A program made the position numbers and the translations under genes. A DNA stretch of 64,000 bases from Streptomyces sp. CA-210063 (GTDB lineage Bacteria; Actinomycetota; Actinomycetes; Streptomycetales; Streptomycetaceae): assembly GCF_024612015.1 (NCBI RefSeq), contig NZ_CP102512.1, positions 7,378,001 to 7,442,000 on the forward strand, in the 5' to 3' direction. Under the pieces are notes generated by a model. It had not been told where the DNA came from, did not search any database, and worked only from the letters and a program-made list of their open reading frames with translations. Shown here piece by piece: positions 16,595-24,906 of the stretch (position 1 is the stretch's first letter; each line of letters opens with the position of its first letter).

Positions 16595-19500
16595 CTATGT
16601 GTCCGGCTCCGACGTCTCCAGGACGCGATACCAGGCCAAGGGTGGTTGGTCGGCTCCCTCCCCGTGCAGGGGCTGGAAGCGCGCCGCGTCGGCAGACGGG
16701 CCATCGGCGGTGAGTTCCCGGTGGAGGCCGGGGGAGATCACGATCAGGACGGTCCCGGGGATGTGGTCCAAGGCCGCTCGCACGTCGGGTGGGGTCGCCG
16801 GGTGGCCGGTGGGGAAGGCCTGCCAGCATGTCACCCGGACCGTGGGAGGAGCCGTCAGCTGACCCAGGTCATGGGGGAGCCGGCGCAGGACGGGATCGAG
16901 GGCCGCCAGCACGGACCGGAGGGAGGCCTCGGGCTCGGCGCGGATCAGATAGCCGTTCGTGTGGCCGAGAATCTCGTACTGATCGGGAGCCAGGCCGCTC
17001 AGCGAGAGCAGCGAGGGCAGGGTGCGGTCCAGGTCCCGGAGGACCTGCTTGTGTGCGTCGGGAGGGGCTGTCTCGATGGTGATCGCCGTCCGTCCGGACT
17101 CCCGCGCGTCGAGCAGTTCCCGGTACAGCGCGTCCGGAGCCGGGTCAGGCTCACCCTGGCGCCGATGCGCCCGGTACGCCTCGTAGGACTCGATCGCCTC
17201 GTCGATGCGGCCCTGGCCGCGCAGGGCGAGCATGTGCAGCCTACGGAAGTCCGCCCGGGCGGGATGGGCGCGCAGGAGCGCGTCCAGATCCGTCGTGGCC
17301 TGCGCGAAGTCGCCGTTCTCCAGATCCAGTTCGGCCCGGGTGGCGCACAGGTCGAGTCTGAGGGTGCGCAGGCGGACGCGCGCGGCATCGGCGGCGGGGC
17401 CCGGGACACCGTCCAGGGGCTCGCCCCGCCACAGGTCCAGGGCGTACTGGACGAATTCGCGAGCTGCCGAGGTCTCGCCGTCCTCCCGGCGGAATTCCGC
17501 TCTGGCGGCGAACTCTTCGCACTGGTTCACGTCGATGGTGCGAGGAGTCGCGTACAGGGCGTATCCACCCGAGGTGGTGGCGAGGATCCCGGCACCGAGG
17601 GTGTGCCGTAGCCGGGAGGCGTGCCGAGCGAGCTCTCGATCCGCGTGTTCCGGCAACCGCTCGCCCCACAGGCCTTCGGCCAGTTCCCGGTGCGTCACCG
17701 TTCTGCCGCTCCTGAGCAGAAGCATGCACAGCAGCGCCTGTTCCTGGGGAGGGAGGACGGGCAGGGGGCCACCATTCCGGGTGATCCGCACCGGGCCGAG
17801 GAGACGGTATCCGTAGGGGTCACCGGCGGCCGCGGTGTGCTTGTCGAAGGTGAGGGACGTGAAGCGGTCCCTGCCGCGGCGCTGCCTGTCGAGATCGGCG
17901 GAGAGGAGATCCTCGACGGCGTCGGCGAACGGTTCCCGGAAGGCCCGGCGTGACCGGGGGAGTTCGGTGTCGGCGGGACCCAGGTGCTCGGCGGTGGCCG
18001 CTCCGCCGAGCGATTCGGACAACAGGCGTCCGAGATCGTTCAGGTCCCTCGACTCGCTGTCCGTCCGTGTGCGCTCCAGTGCGAACCGGGTGACCTTGAC
18101 CGTGCCGTCGGGGCAGAGCAGGAGACAGTTCGGGGTGAGCCGCCCGTGCGCCAGGCCGTGGCCGTGCACGACCGTGAGGCACTGCGCCACCTGGTTCGCC
18201 ACCGACGTCAGCATCCAGTACGGCAGCCGGACGCCGCCCTCGGCGGTGAGCTCGGCCAGGGTCACGCCCTCGACGAACTCCGTGACCAGCCACGCGTTGC
18301 CCTCCCACAGGCCGAAGACGTGTACACCGACGATGTTGGGGTGGCGGACATCGGCGAGGGCCCGTGCCCGGTCCAGGAACGTCTCGTGCTGGTCCGGACC
18401 CACCTCGTACCGGTACATCGCGACAGTCCGCCCGCTCCGGGTGTCCTCCGCCTGCCATACCTTCGAGCCGTGCCACAGCTCCCGCACCTTCCGGTAGGCG
18501 CCCAGCACCAGCCGGGGGTCCTCCGGCACCGTGCCGCCCATCCGGCGGACACTCTCCTCCCGCACCACGGCGAACGGCTCGCCCTCCGCCGTCGCGTCCG
18601 TGCCCCCCGGAGCCGTGACCGTGAACGACCCGGGAGCCAGTCCCGCGCGTTCGTCTATCAACTCTCCCATTCGGGTGAGGAGTTCGGCGGTGAGGTGGCG
18701 GGCCGACCGGGGCAGCGTACGCAGCAGCGCGTTCCGTACCCCGGGCCGGAAGGCGTACGACCCAGGGGGGCCCGGGACGCTCCTCAGCATTCCGCTGAGG
18801 ATCACCTCCGCCAGATGCTGTGGCCGAGGGTCCCGTTCGATCGCCGCCTGCACCAGGCGCATGACAGGCAGCCTGGGGCGCCCGACCGCGAGATGGCCCG
18901 CGAGGCGGAAGGCTTCCGGAGAAGCGAGGGAGCGAAAGCGGAGCAGCAGTTCCTCGGGGGAGAGCCGCTCCACATCGCCGCGACCCCGATCGTCGACCGG
19001 TGAGGGTGGCGGGGCTGTACCGAGCAGAGCGACCGAGCCCGGTACCCGCCCCGCGTGCAGCAACCGCGACCAGTTCGCCAGCCAGGGCGCCGAGGCCTCC
19101 AGAACGGGCACCGGGAGAGCCCAGGGCTCCGCACCCTCCAGAACGAAGGACTCCACGTCGTACGACGAGTTGGGCGCGGCGGGCGAGGGTCCGCCGATCC
19201 GGGCGGTCTCGGCGGGCAGGGCCGTGGTGCGCCAGAGGCGTTCGGGCAGCGGCTGGATCACCGCGACCGGCATGCGCGCGCACCAGCGGCGCAGCGTGCG
19301 GTACCAGCGGCTTCCCGCCGCCCCGCCCCGCCACTGAGGCCCCATGCAGTCGCTGATCAGCAGCGTGACCGTGCGGCCGGCGGCGTACGAATACTGCGAA
19401 CCGGAGCCGCGCAACGTGCCGTCGGTGGCCAGACGGTTCAGTTCCACTGTGCGGAAGACGCCCGACTGGGCCAGAGCGGTGTGGAGTTCGCGGATGAGGG

Positions 19501-20152
19501 GACTCCAGACGGGCATCGTGGGACCGGCGTCGTACACGATGTGCAGGGTCAGCCACCGTTCCGCCACCGGGCGCAGCACGGGCAGCCACCACCGTGGGGG
19601 CGTCCCGGGCCGGGCGATGAGGTGGGCGGTCGCCTTCTCGTCCAGTTCCAGGCCGACAGGGGCCGGGACCCGGCGTTTCAGGGGGCGCAGCGCGCGTTGC
19701 AGGCTCAGAGGGTGGGACAGCAGTGGTGGAGCGGGGGCGAGCAGGGGCGTATGCGTGCCTGTCCGGGTGGCCGGTGTCCGAGGGAGGTCCGGGAGGTGGA
19801 GGGGAACCCGGTCGTCCGCGGAGCGCGACGACGCGGGAGGGGTGACGGAAGGCGCGGGCTGCGAAGGCGCTGTTCTCGAATCGGACCGCGGTCGCTCCGT
19901 CCGCTCGGGCGGTACGGCGGCTTCGGGCACCGCGGCGGCCGGGTGCTCGGAGCGTGGGACGGAGCCGGGCAGTTCGAGCGGACGTATGTGCTGGGCGAGC
20001 CACAGGACTTCGGCGAACTCGATGGGCGTCGGCTGATCGCCGCCACCGAGGTTGGCCCGCCCGAGCAGCTCGGCGAGCCGCGCGACTCCCGTCGCCGGGC
20101 TTCCCTCGCTGTCACCCCGCGCCGGCGGTCCGTCCGCCACCGAATCGCTCAT
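16595..20152 (-). CDS. SAV_2336-type giant: vWA-like region, pseudokinase, wHTH-BTAD
   Basis: This 1185-residue protein starts at ATG 20152. Residues 1-60 resemble the SAV_2336 N-terminal helix bundle; a Pro-rich linker follows. Residues 200-310 look like a degenerate vWA domain (LTLHIVYDAGPTMPVW, later TVTLLISDCMGPQW). Residues 545-790 are kinase-like (VRELWHGSKVWQAEDTRSG, HPNIVGVHVFG), but VAIK-Lys is replaced in VAMYRY, HRD is HGR in AHGRLTPNCLLL, and DFG is RFA in VTRFAL, so it is a pseudokinase. Residues about 795-1060 are a winged helix plus BTAD/TPR (GYRLLGPVRITRNGG, RELAEGLWG, RLHMLALRGQGRIDEAIESY). The last 120 residues are unassigned. It is the last gene of the trypco1 / trypsin-VMAP / MoxR operon, 36 bases after moxR. 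Confidence 0.85.
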   Translation of the reverse strand: MSDSVADGPPARGDSEGSPATGVARLAELLGRANLGGGDQPTPIEFAEVLWLAQHIRPLELPGSVPRSEHPAAAVPEAAVPPERTERPRSDSRTAPSQPAPSVTPPASSRSADDRVPLHLPDLPRTPATRTGTHTPLLAPAPPLLSHPLSLQRALRPLKRRVPAPVGLELDEKATAHLIARPGTPPRWWLPVLRPVAERWLTLHIVYDAGPTMPVWSPLIRELHTALAQSGVFRTVELNRLATDGTLRGSGSQYSYAAGRTVTLLISDCMGPQWRGGAAGSRWYRTLRRWCARMPVAVIQPLPERLWRTTALPAETARIGGPSPAAPNSSYDVESFVLEGAEPWALPVPVLEASAPWLANWSRLLHAGRVPGSVALLGTAPPPSPVDDRGRGDVERLSPEELLLRFRSLASPEAFRLAGHLAVGRPRLPVMRLVQAAIERDPRPQHLAEVILSGMLRSVPGPPGSYAFRPGVRNALLRTLPRSARHLTAELLTRMGELIDERAGLAPGSFTVTAPGGTDATAEGEPFAVVREESVRRMGGTVPEDPRLVLGAYRKVRELWHGSKVWQAEDTRSGRTVAMYRYEVGPDQHETFLDRARALADVRHPNIVGVHVFGLWEGNAWLVTEFVEGVTLAELTAEGGVRLPYWMLTSVANQVAQCLTVVHGHGLAHGRLTPNCLLLCPDGTVKVTRFALERTRTDSESRDLNDLGRLLSESLGGAATAEHLGPADTELPRSRRAFREPFADAVEDLLSADLDRQRRGRDRFTSLTFDKHTAAAGDPYGYRLLGPVRITRNGGPLPVLPPQEQALLCMLLLRSGRTVTHRELAEGLWGERLPEHADRELARHASRLRHTLGAGILATTSGGYALYATPRTIDVNQCEEFAARAEFRREDGETSAAREFVQYALDLWRGEPLDGVPGPAADAARVRLRTLRLDLCATRAELDLENGDFAQATTDLDALLRAHPARADFRRLHMLALRGQGRIDEAIESYEAYRAHRRQGEPDPAPDALYRELLDARESGRTAITIETAPPDAHKQVLRDLDRTLPSLLSLSGLAPDQYEILGHTNGYLIRAEPEASLRSVLAALDPVLRRLPHDLGQLTAPPTVRVTCWQAFPTGHPATPPDVRAALDHIPGTVLIVISPGLHRELTADGPSADAARFQPLHGEGADQPPLAWYRVLETSEPDT

Positions 20153-20188
20153 GACCTCACCGCCCCCTGATCCGTCCGCCCGGCCCTC

Positions 20189-21211
20189 TCAGTCTCCGAA
20201 GCCGTCCATCGCGTCCCGGGCGCGGCTCAGATACGGCATCAGCTGTTCGGCCAACTCGTCCCTCGACGCCGCGTCGATCCCCGGCACCCCCGTCAGGTAG
20301 ATGGCGTTGAGCAACTGGTCGGTCGCCAGCTCTCCGTCCGTGCCCCGTGCGAGGAACTGTTCGATCAACTCCCGTGCGTAGGTGTCGGGTTCACCCAGAT
20401 GCGCGTGCACGATCCGTTCCAGGTGAGTGCCCCGCGGTTGCGGAAGTTCCAGTCGTACGCATCGCCGCAGGAACGCCGGAGGGAACTCCCGTTCGCCGTT
20501 GCTCGTCATGACCACGAACGGAAACGCCCGGCACCGCACCCGCCCCCGCGCCACCGCCACCCGGTCGTCCGTACCGTCGACCATCACCTGGGCGGAAGGG
20601 GTGTGGTGGGCGGCGCGCACCAGCTCCGGGATCTCGTACTCGCCCTCCTCCAGGATGTGCAGCAGATCATTGGGCAGGTCGAGGTCGCTCTTGTCGATCT
20701 CGTCGATCAGCAGGGCACGGGGGCGGGCATGGGGGAGGAGGGCGGTGCCCAGCGGGCCGAGCCGCAGATGGTCCTGGAGCTCGCTGTCCCGCGGGCGCTG
20801 ACGCGAGGCGGCGCGGCTCGCGGCGTAGAGCCGGGAGAGCGGGTCGTACTGGTAGAGGCCGTCGTGGAGCGTCGTACGGCTGGTGATGTTCCAGCGGAGC
20901 ACCGGCCCGAGCTTCAACTCCCGTGCCACGGCGTACGGGAGGCTGGACTTGCCGCTCCCGGGTGGGCCGGTGACCAGCAGCGGGCGACGCAGGTACAGGG
21001 CCGCGTTGACGAGTTGCACGGCACGGTCGGTGGCGCGGTACGTCCGGGCTCGGTGCCTGCGGTCCGGCGAGGTGGATGAGATGTCGTCGTCCTCGACGGG
21101 GGGCGCCAGCTCGGGGCTCCCGTCGAAGGCGCGCCAGGGCGGTGGCGGGGGGAGCCGGTCGATGCCGTCGTGGGGCTCGCCGGCACCCGTGTAGACGGGC
21201 CACAGGGACAT
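20189..21211 (-). CDS. MoxR-family AAA ATPase
   Basis: This 340-residue AAA+ ATPase starts at ATG 21211, eight bases after GAGGAG; a GTG at 21229 is possible. It has Walker A GPPGSGKS, Walker B ALLIDEIDKSDLDLP, sensor-1 VVMTSNGEREFP and the arginine finger region AFLRRCVRLELP. These fit the MoxR branch, which remodels client proteins. In vWA-MoxR-VMAP conflict systems it is the energy-using core between the vWA partner and the effector. Here it lies 30 bases after the trypsin-VMAP gene and 36 bases before the SAV_2336-type gene, in one operon. Confidence 0.9.
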   Translation of the reverse strand: MSLWPVYTGAGEPHDGIDRLPPPPPWRAFDGSPELAPPVEDDDISSTSPDRRHRARTYRATDRAVQLVNAALYLRRPLLVTGPPGSGKSSLPYAVARELKLGPVLRWNITSRTTLHDGLYQYDPLSRLYAASRAASRQRPRDSELQDHLRLGPLGTALLPHARPRALLIDEIDKSDLDLPNDLLHILEEGEYEIPELVRAAHHTPSAQVMVDGTDDRVAVARGRVRCRAFPFVVMTSNGEREFPPAFLRRCVRLELPQPRGTHLERIVHAHLGEPDTYARELIEQFLARGTDGELATDQLLNAIYLTGVPGIDAASRDELAEQLMPYLSRARDAMDGFGD

Positions 21212-21241
21212 GGGGACGTCTCCTCGCACAGACTCGGGTCA

Positions 21242-23008
21242 TCAGACAGGCAGATCCTGAAAGCTGTCCGGATCGGGCAGGCACCGTGGGTCTTCCCACA
21301 GCAGTGTCAGGTCGTGGGCCCAGTGCTGCTCGGCGGACGGCGACTCGGCTGCGGAGTCGAGCCCGGGCTGGGGACCGGAACCGGCGTCGACGGCACAGGC
21401 CGCTTCCCGTAGTTCATGGATGTAGGCGGGGAGTTCCCCGAGCGGCAGCCCCACGAGATGTTCGTCGAGACGGTCCAGGAAGGCCGTTCCCTGGCAGTTC
21501 TCGTGCGACAGGCCGCTGCCCCGACAGCCGGAACGTGGCCAGAGCACCGCCGGCGCCGGGGCGTTCAGGGTCGCCCGGAGCAGTTGCCGGACGCCGTCCG
21601 CGCGCGGCGGGGTACCGAAGCCCACCAAGTGGGTGCTGCGGCGCAGCCCTATGGTCAGGCTCCTCGGGTTCTGTGCGAGCGACTCGCAGCCGATGCGATG
21701 CAACTGTGCCTCGGCCTGGGCGTCCAGACACTCCCACTTCTGCTTGAGCTTGTGCTGAAGGCCGAAGCTCCGCCGCCGTTCCAGACTGATGACGACGAGC
21801 GGGGCGAAGGAGCCGAGTGGGCTGTCGTCGTCGGGACTGCGTTGCCAGTGTGCGACGTCCAGGTTGAGGTAGCGCAGGGGCACCACGAAGGCGATGAGTT
21901 CCCGTGCCACTGGTTCCAGGGCGTGATACGCCTCGTCTATGCGCTCCAGGACGTACGCGCGGATGTCCTTGAGGGCGAGACGACTCGTTCCCACCACCAG
22001 GCGGTTCTGACCGTCGTAGGCGGACACCTCGACCAGGAAGTAGTCGTCCCCGCGGCCGCTGGGCGCGATCTCGACGAGGATCGGTGACCAGTCGCGTGCC
22101 GTCCTGGCCTTGCGCTTGGGCGTGGCTGCGCTCCCCGCGTACGACCACGTCCGCAGCGCCCTCCGTGTCGCCGGGTCGTTGACGAAGATGGCGAGCCGTC
22201 CCGCGAACCGGGCGATCGCCGCGGGATCCGGTACCTCGAACAGCAGGTACCAGGCCGCGTCCCAGAGGGAGTCCAAGCCGCTCGGTGGAGGAGGCCCGAT
22301 ACCGACGGCGTCGCGGTAGAGCCGTTCGGGGCTGCACGGCAGGTCGTCCTCCTGGGACGCTGCCTCGATCAGCAGCCGCAGCAGCTTCCGCTGTTGTCCG
22401 GTGTACCCGGGAGTCGGGATCAGGTCGGCCAGGGGTGGCCAGTAGCGGGCCATGACGTGCGCGGGCAGCATCTGTCCGTCGCGGATCCCGGGGTCCTTCG
22501 CGGCCGATGTGACCACGCCGACGACCCTGCCGTCCGTGAGGGTCAGCCCAGCGCCGCTGAATCCGGGGGCGAGGGGCTGGCCATGCGCCTTCCATGCCTC
22601 CAGCTGGACCCATTCTCCTTTGATCAACTGGGCGACGGTGGCCCGGTATTCGGCGAAGGCCCCGTTCCTGCTGTGCTTGGGGAAACCGAGGACCGCCAGT
22701 TTGGGCAGTGGATCCCCGTACGCCTCGGAGACGGCCGCGAATTCCGCGGGTCTCAGGTCGACCGGATGAGCCAGTTCGAGTACGGCCACGTCGCCGCGCG
22801 AGCTGACGGTGCCGTCCCAGGGACCCCGGGTGATCACACTGCTGGTGATCGCCTTCCCGTCACCGTGCACGAATGTGACGCGCACCTCGTGCGTGCCACT
22901 GTCCTGGACGACATGGGCGCAGGTCAGGACATGACGCTCAGTGACTAGCAGACCGGCTCCGGTGCCTCTTCCGCACTCGATCCTGGCGTGCCACGAAGTG
23001 CTGGTCAT
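21242..23008 (-). CDS. Trypsin-like protease fused to a VMAP-C domain
   Basis: This 588-residue protein has an N-terminal trypsin-like domain with an apparently complete triad: His in VLTCAHVVQ, Asp in RGDVAVLEL and Ser in APGFSGAGL. There is no signal peptide, so it acts inside the cell. The middle and C-terminal part (about 210-588) matches a vWA-MoxR-associated-protein C-terminal (VMAP-C) type region, with GSFAPLVVISLERR and the late LWEDPRCLPDPDSF tail. In published conflict-system surveys this is the effector/scaffold of ternary systems. Its ATG overlaps the trypco1 stop in an ATGA. Confidence 0.88.
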   Translation of the reverse strand: MTSTSWHARIECGRGTGAGLLVTERHVLTCAHVVQDSGTHEVRVTFVHGDGKAITSSVITRGPWDGTVSSRGDVAVLELAHPVDLRPAEFAAVSEAYGDPLPKLAVLGFPKHSRNGAFAEYRATVAQLIKGEWVQLEAWKAHGQPLAPGFSGAGLTLTDGRVVGVVTSAAKDPGIRDGQMLPAHVMARYWPPLADLIPTPGYTGQQRKLLRLLIEAASQEDDLPCSPERLYRDAVGIGPPPPSGLDSLWDAAWYLLFEVPDPAAIARFAGRLAIFVNDPATRRALRTWSYAGSAATPKRKARTARDWSPILVEIAPSGRGDDYFLVEVSAYDGQNRLVVGTSRLALKDIRAYVLERIDEAYHALEPVARELIAFVVPLRYLNLDVAHWQRSPDDDSPLGSFAPLVVISLERRRSFGLQHKLKQKWECLDAQAEAQLHRIGCESLAQNPRSLTIGLRRSTHLVGFGTPPRADGVRQLLRATLNAPAPAVLWPRSGCRGSGLSHENCQGTAFLDRLDEHLVGLPLGELPAYIHELREAACAVDAGSGPQPGLDSAAESPSAEQHWAHDLTLLWEDPRCLPDPDSFQDLPV

Positions 23009-23373
23009 GACATCCGGGCCGTCCCCGGCGAGCCGTCGGCCGACCCCGGGGACCAGGCGAGCCTGACCACGAGGTGGCCCTCGAGCGCGCTCTTCGTGAT
23101 CACCGCGCCCGCCTCCGCGCTCAACTTCACACCGAACTCGATCTCCACGCTGTCCGGCTTGAGTGAGCTGTCCCGGAAGACGCGAAGCGCCGACTCGGCG
23201 GCGGTACGCACGCCGTCCAGGGCATTCTCGAAGGTGCGGGTCGCCCTGACCGCTCCGTCATCCCGGTCCGCGACGAGGTGGGAGCCGGACAGATCCTCGG
23301 CGGGTTCCACCGAGATCACGGCACCGCTTTCGGTCGTGAACTCCACCAGACCATCCATGACGCCCCCCGTCAT
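23005..23373 (-). CDS. CU044_2847-family (Trypco1) protein
   Basis: This 122-residue protein (from ATG 23373, after GAGAGG) is a compact beta-rich domain: LVEFTTESGAVISVE at the N-terminus, TFENALDGVRTAAESALRVF as a central helix, and VEIEFGVKLSAEAGAVITK as the closing strands. This is the trypsin-co-occurring domain 1 pattern (CU044_2847 family). ATG 23358 is an alternative start. The stop overlaps the trypsin-VMAP start by ATGA, so the two are produced together. Its role is probably to bind or regulate the protease; no catalytic residues are evident. Confidence 0.88.
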   Translation of the reverse strand: MTGGVMDGLVEFTTESGAVISVEPAEDLSGSHLVADRDDGAVRATRTFENALDGVRTAAESALRVFRDSSLKPDSVEIEFGVKLSAEAGAVITKSALEGHLVVRLAWSPGSADGSPGTARMS

Positions 23374-23433
23374 TCGTGCCTCTCGTCCGACCACATTGTT
23401 ACGGACGGTACTTGGAGTTGTCCCCCCCTTCCG

Positions 23434-24906
23434 CTACCCATATGTTCCCTTGATGCCCCGGACGACCCCCAACTCCACCAAGTCCTGCGGCCGCACCCCG
23501 AGTTCGTCGGCCGTCGCCCGCACCCGTTCCTCCGGGCGTTTGAGGATCGCGGCCGCCAGTTCCGGTGCGATCACCGAGAAGTAACTGTCCGGTGTGGCCC
23601 AGGTGTTGTCCGGTGCGGCGAGGGCGAGGGCGCCGCCGGAGCCGCCCTCGCCGATCAGGAGGGTGGTGACGGGGGTGCGGGCGGTGGCCACGGCGGTGAA
23701 GAGGTCCGCGATGGCGGCGCCCGCGCCCTGGCGTTCCGCGTCGGCGTCGTTCGCGGCGCCGGGGGTGTCGACCAGGGTCAGCACGGGGATGCCCAGGCGG
23801 TCGGCGAGACGGATCAGGCGGGCGGCGGTGCGGTAGCCCGCCGGGCGGGTCGCCGTGCCTCGCTGGGCCGCGTAGGCGACGGTACGGCCCTCGTGCTCGC
23901 CGAAGCCGCATGCCATGCCCGGGTCGGTGCCGCCGCCGACGCGGTCGCCGCTGATGGCCGCGCGGCGGGTGAAGTACGCGTCCAAGTAGGCGTCTGCGCG
24001 GGGGCGTTGGGGGGATCGGGCGCGGGTCACGGCTTCCCAGCCGGTGGTGGGGAGGGGCGCCTCATGGGGTGGGGGGAGCGGTTCAGTGGCGGCTGCGGGT
24101 TGTTCGTGGTTGCTCGCGCCCCGCGGCGGAGCCGCAGATGGGTACAGCCCCGCGCCCCTGAAGGGCCTGCGGCCCTTGTGAGGGGCGCGGTGGGGTGGGA
24201 GGGCGTGGGGTGGGGGTGCCGGGGTCGTGGAGGGGATGGTCAGGAGGGCCAGCCACAGGGCCAGCGTCTCCCGTAGGTCTTCCGGGGGTACGACCGCGTC
24301 CACGGAGCCCGCCGCCACCTGGGACTCGGCCGTGTACGCCGTCGGGTCGGCGTCGGGCGGGCGGACGCGGGAGCCGGCGAAGCCGACCTGGGCGCCGGGG
24401 AGGGCGAGGACGACGTCGGCGCCGGCGCCGAGGGTGGCCCAGCCGCCGCCCGTCGTCGGGTCGCGGAGTACGGCGATCTGGGGGAGGCCCGCGGCGCGGG
24501 TGAGCGCCGACTGACGTGCCACGCGCTGGAGTTGGGTGAGGGCGCGCATTCCCTCCTGCATGCGGCTGCCGCCGGTCGCGATCAGGGAGACGACCGGGAG
24601 GCGGTGCTCACGGGCGTACGTGTACGCCGCCTCCAGCCTGTCGCCAGTGCGTTCGCCGAGCGAGCCGCCGAGGAAGCCGAACTCGAAGGCGATGAGCACG
24701 GCTTCGGTCGTACGGATGGTCGCCCGCCCGCACACCACCGACTCCCCCTCCCCGGTGCGCTCGGCGGCCCGGGCGCGTGAGGCGTCGTAGCCCTGCCAGG
24801 CGAGGGGGCCGTCCGGCTCGTACTCCCTCGCGGAGTCGGGGAGTTGGGTGAAGGTGTCGGTCACCAGGGCGATGGCCTCGCGGGCCGTGCGGCGGTGGTC
24901 AGTCAT
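23434..24906 (-). CDS. Fused acetyl-CoA-carboxylase-type carboxyltransferase (AccD-like + AccA-like)
   Basis: This 490-residue protein joins two crotonase-fold carboxyltransferase halves. The first (about 1-230) has EAVLIAFEFGFLGGSLGERT and TGGSRMQEGMRALTQLQR; the second (about 300-490) has IPVLTLVDTPGAANDADAER and IGEGGSGGALALAAPDNTW plus VIAPELAAAIL. Such enzymes move a carboxyl group between biotin and an acyl-CoA. The linker at residues about 239-272 is made of a dispersed repeat read in frame. The start overlaps the matB stop by eight bases, so it is the last gene of the matC-matB operon, where a malonyl-CoA decarboxylase (MatA) is classically expected. A decarboxylase-like role is a possibility, not shown. 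No biotin carrier is nearby. Confidence 0.82.
   Translation of the reverse strand: MTDHRRTAREAIALVTDTFTQLPDSAREYEPDGPLAWQGYDASRARAAERTGEGESVVCGRATIRTTEAVLIAFEFGFLGGSLGERTGDRLEAAYTYAREHRLPVVSLIATGGSRMQEGMRALTQLQRVARQSALTRAAGLPQIAVLRDPTTGGGWATLGAGADVVLALPGAQVGFAGSRVRPPDADPTAYTAESQVAAGSVDAVVPPEDLRETLALWLALLTIPSTTPAPPPHALPPHRAPHKGRRPFRGAGLYPSAAPPRGASNHEQPAAATEPLPPPHEAPLPTTGWEAVTRARSPQRPRADAYLDAYFTRRAAISGDRVGGGTDPGMACGFGEHEGRTVAYAAQRGTATRPAGYRTAARLIRLADRLGIPVLTLVDTPGAANDADAERQGAGAAIADLFTAVATARTPVTTLLIGEGGSGGALALAAPDNTWATPDSYFSVIAPELAAAILKRPEERVRATADELGVRPQDLVELGVVRGIKGTYG
24091..24190. repeat. R1 long repeat inside the carboxyltransferase gene
   Basis: The copy runs GGCTGCGGGTTGTTCGTGG through the core CGCGGCGGAGCCGC and closes at GAGGGGCGCGG. 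It is read in frame on the minus strand as a Pro/Arg-rich linker that includes AGLYPSAAPPRGASNHE. It contains extra inverted GGGCC arms near 24160-24185. Confidence 0.8.
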
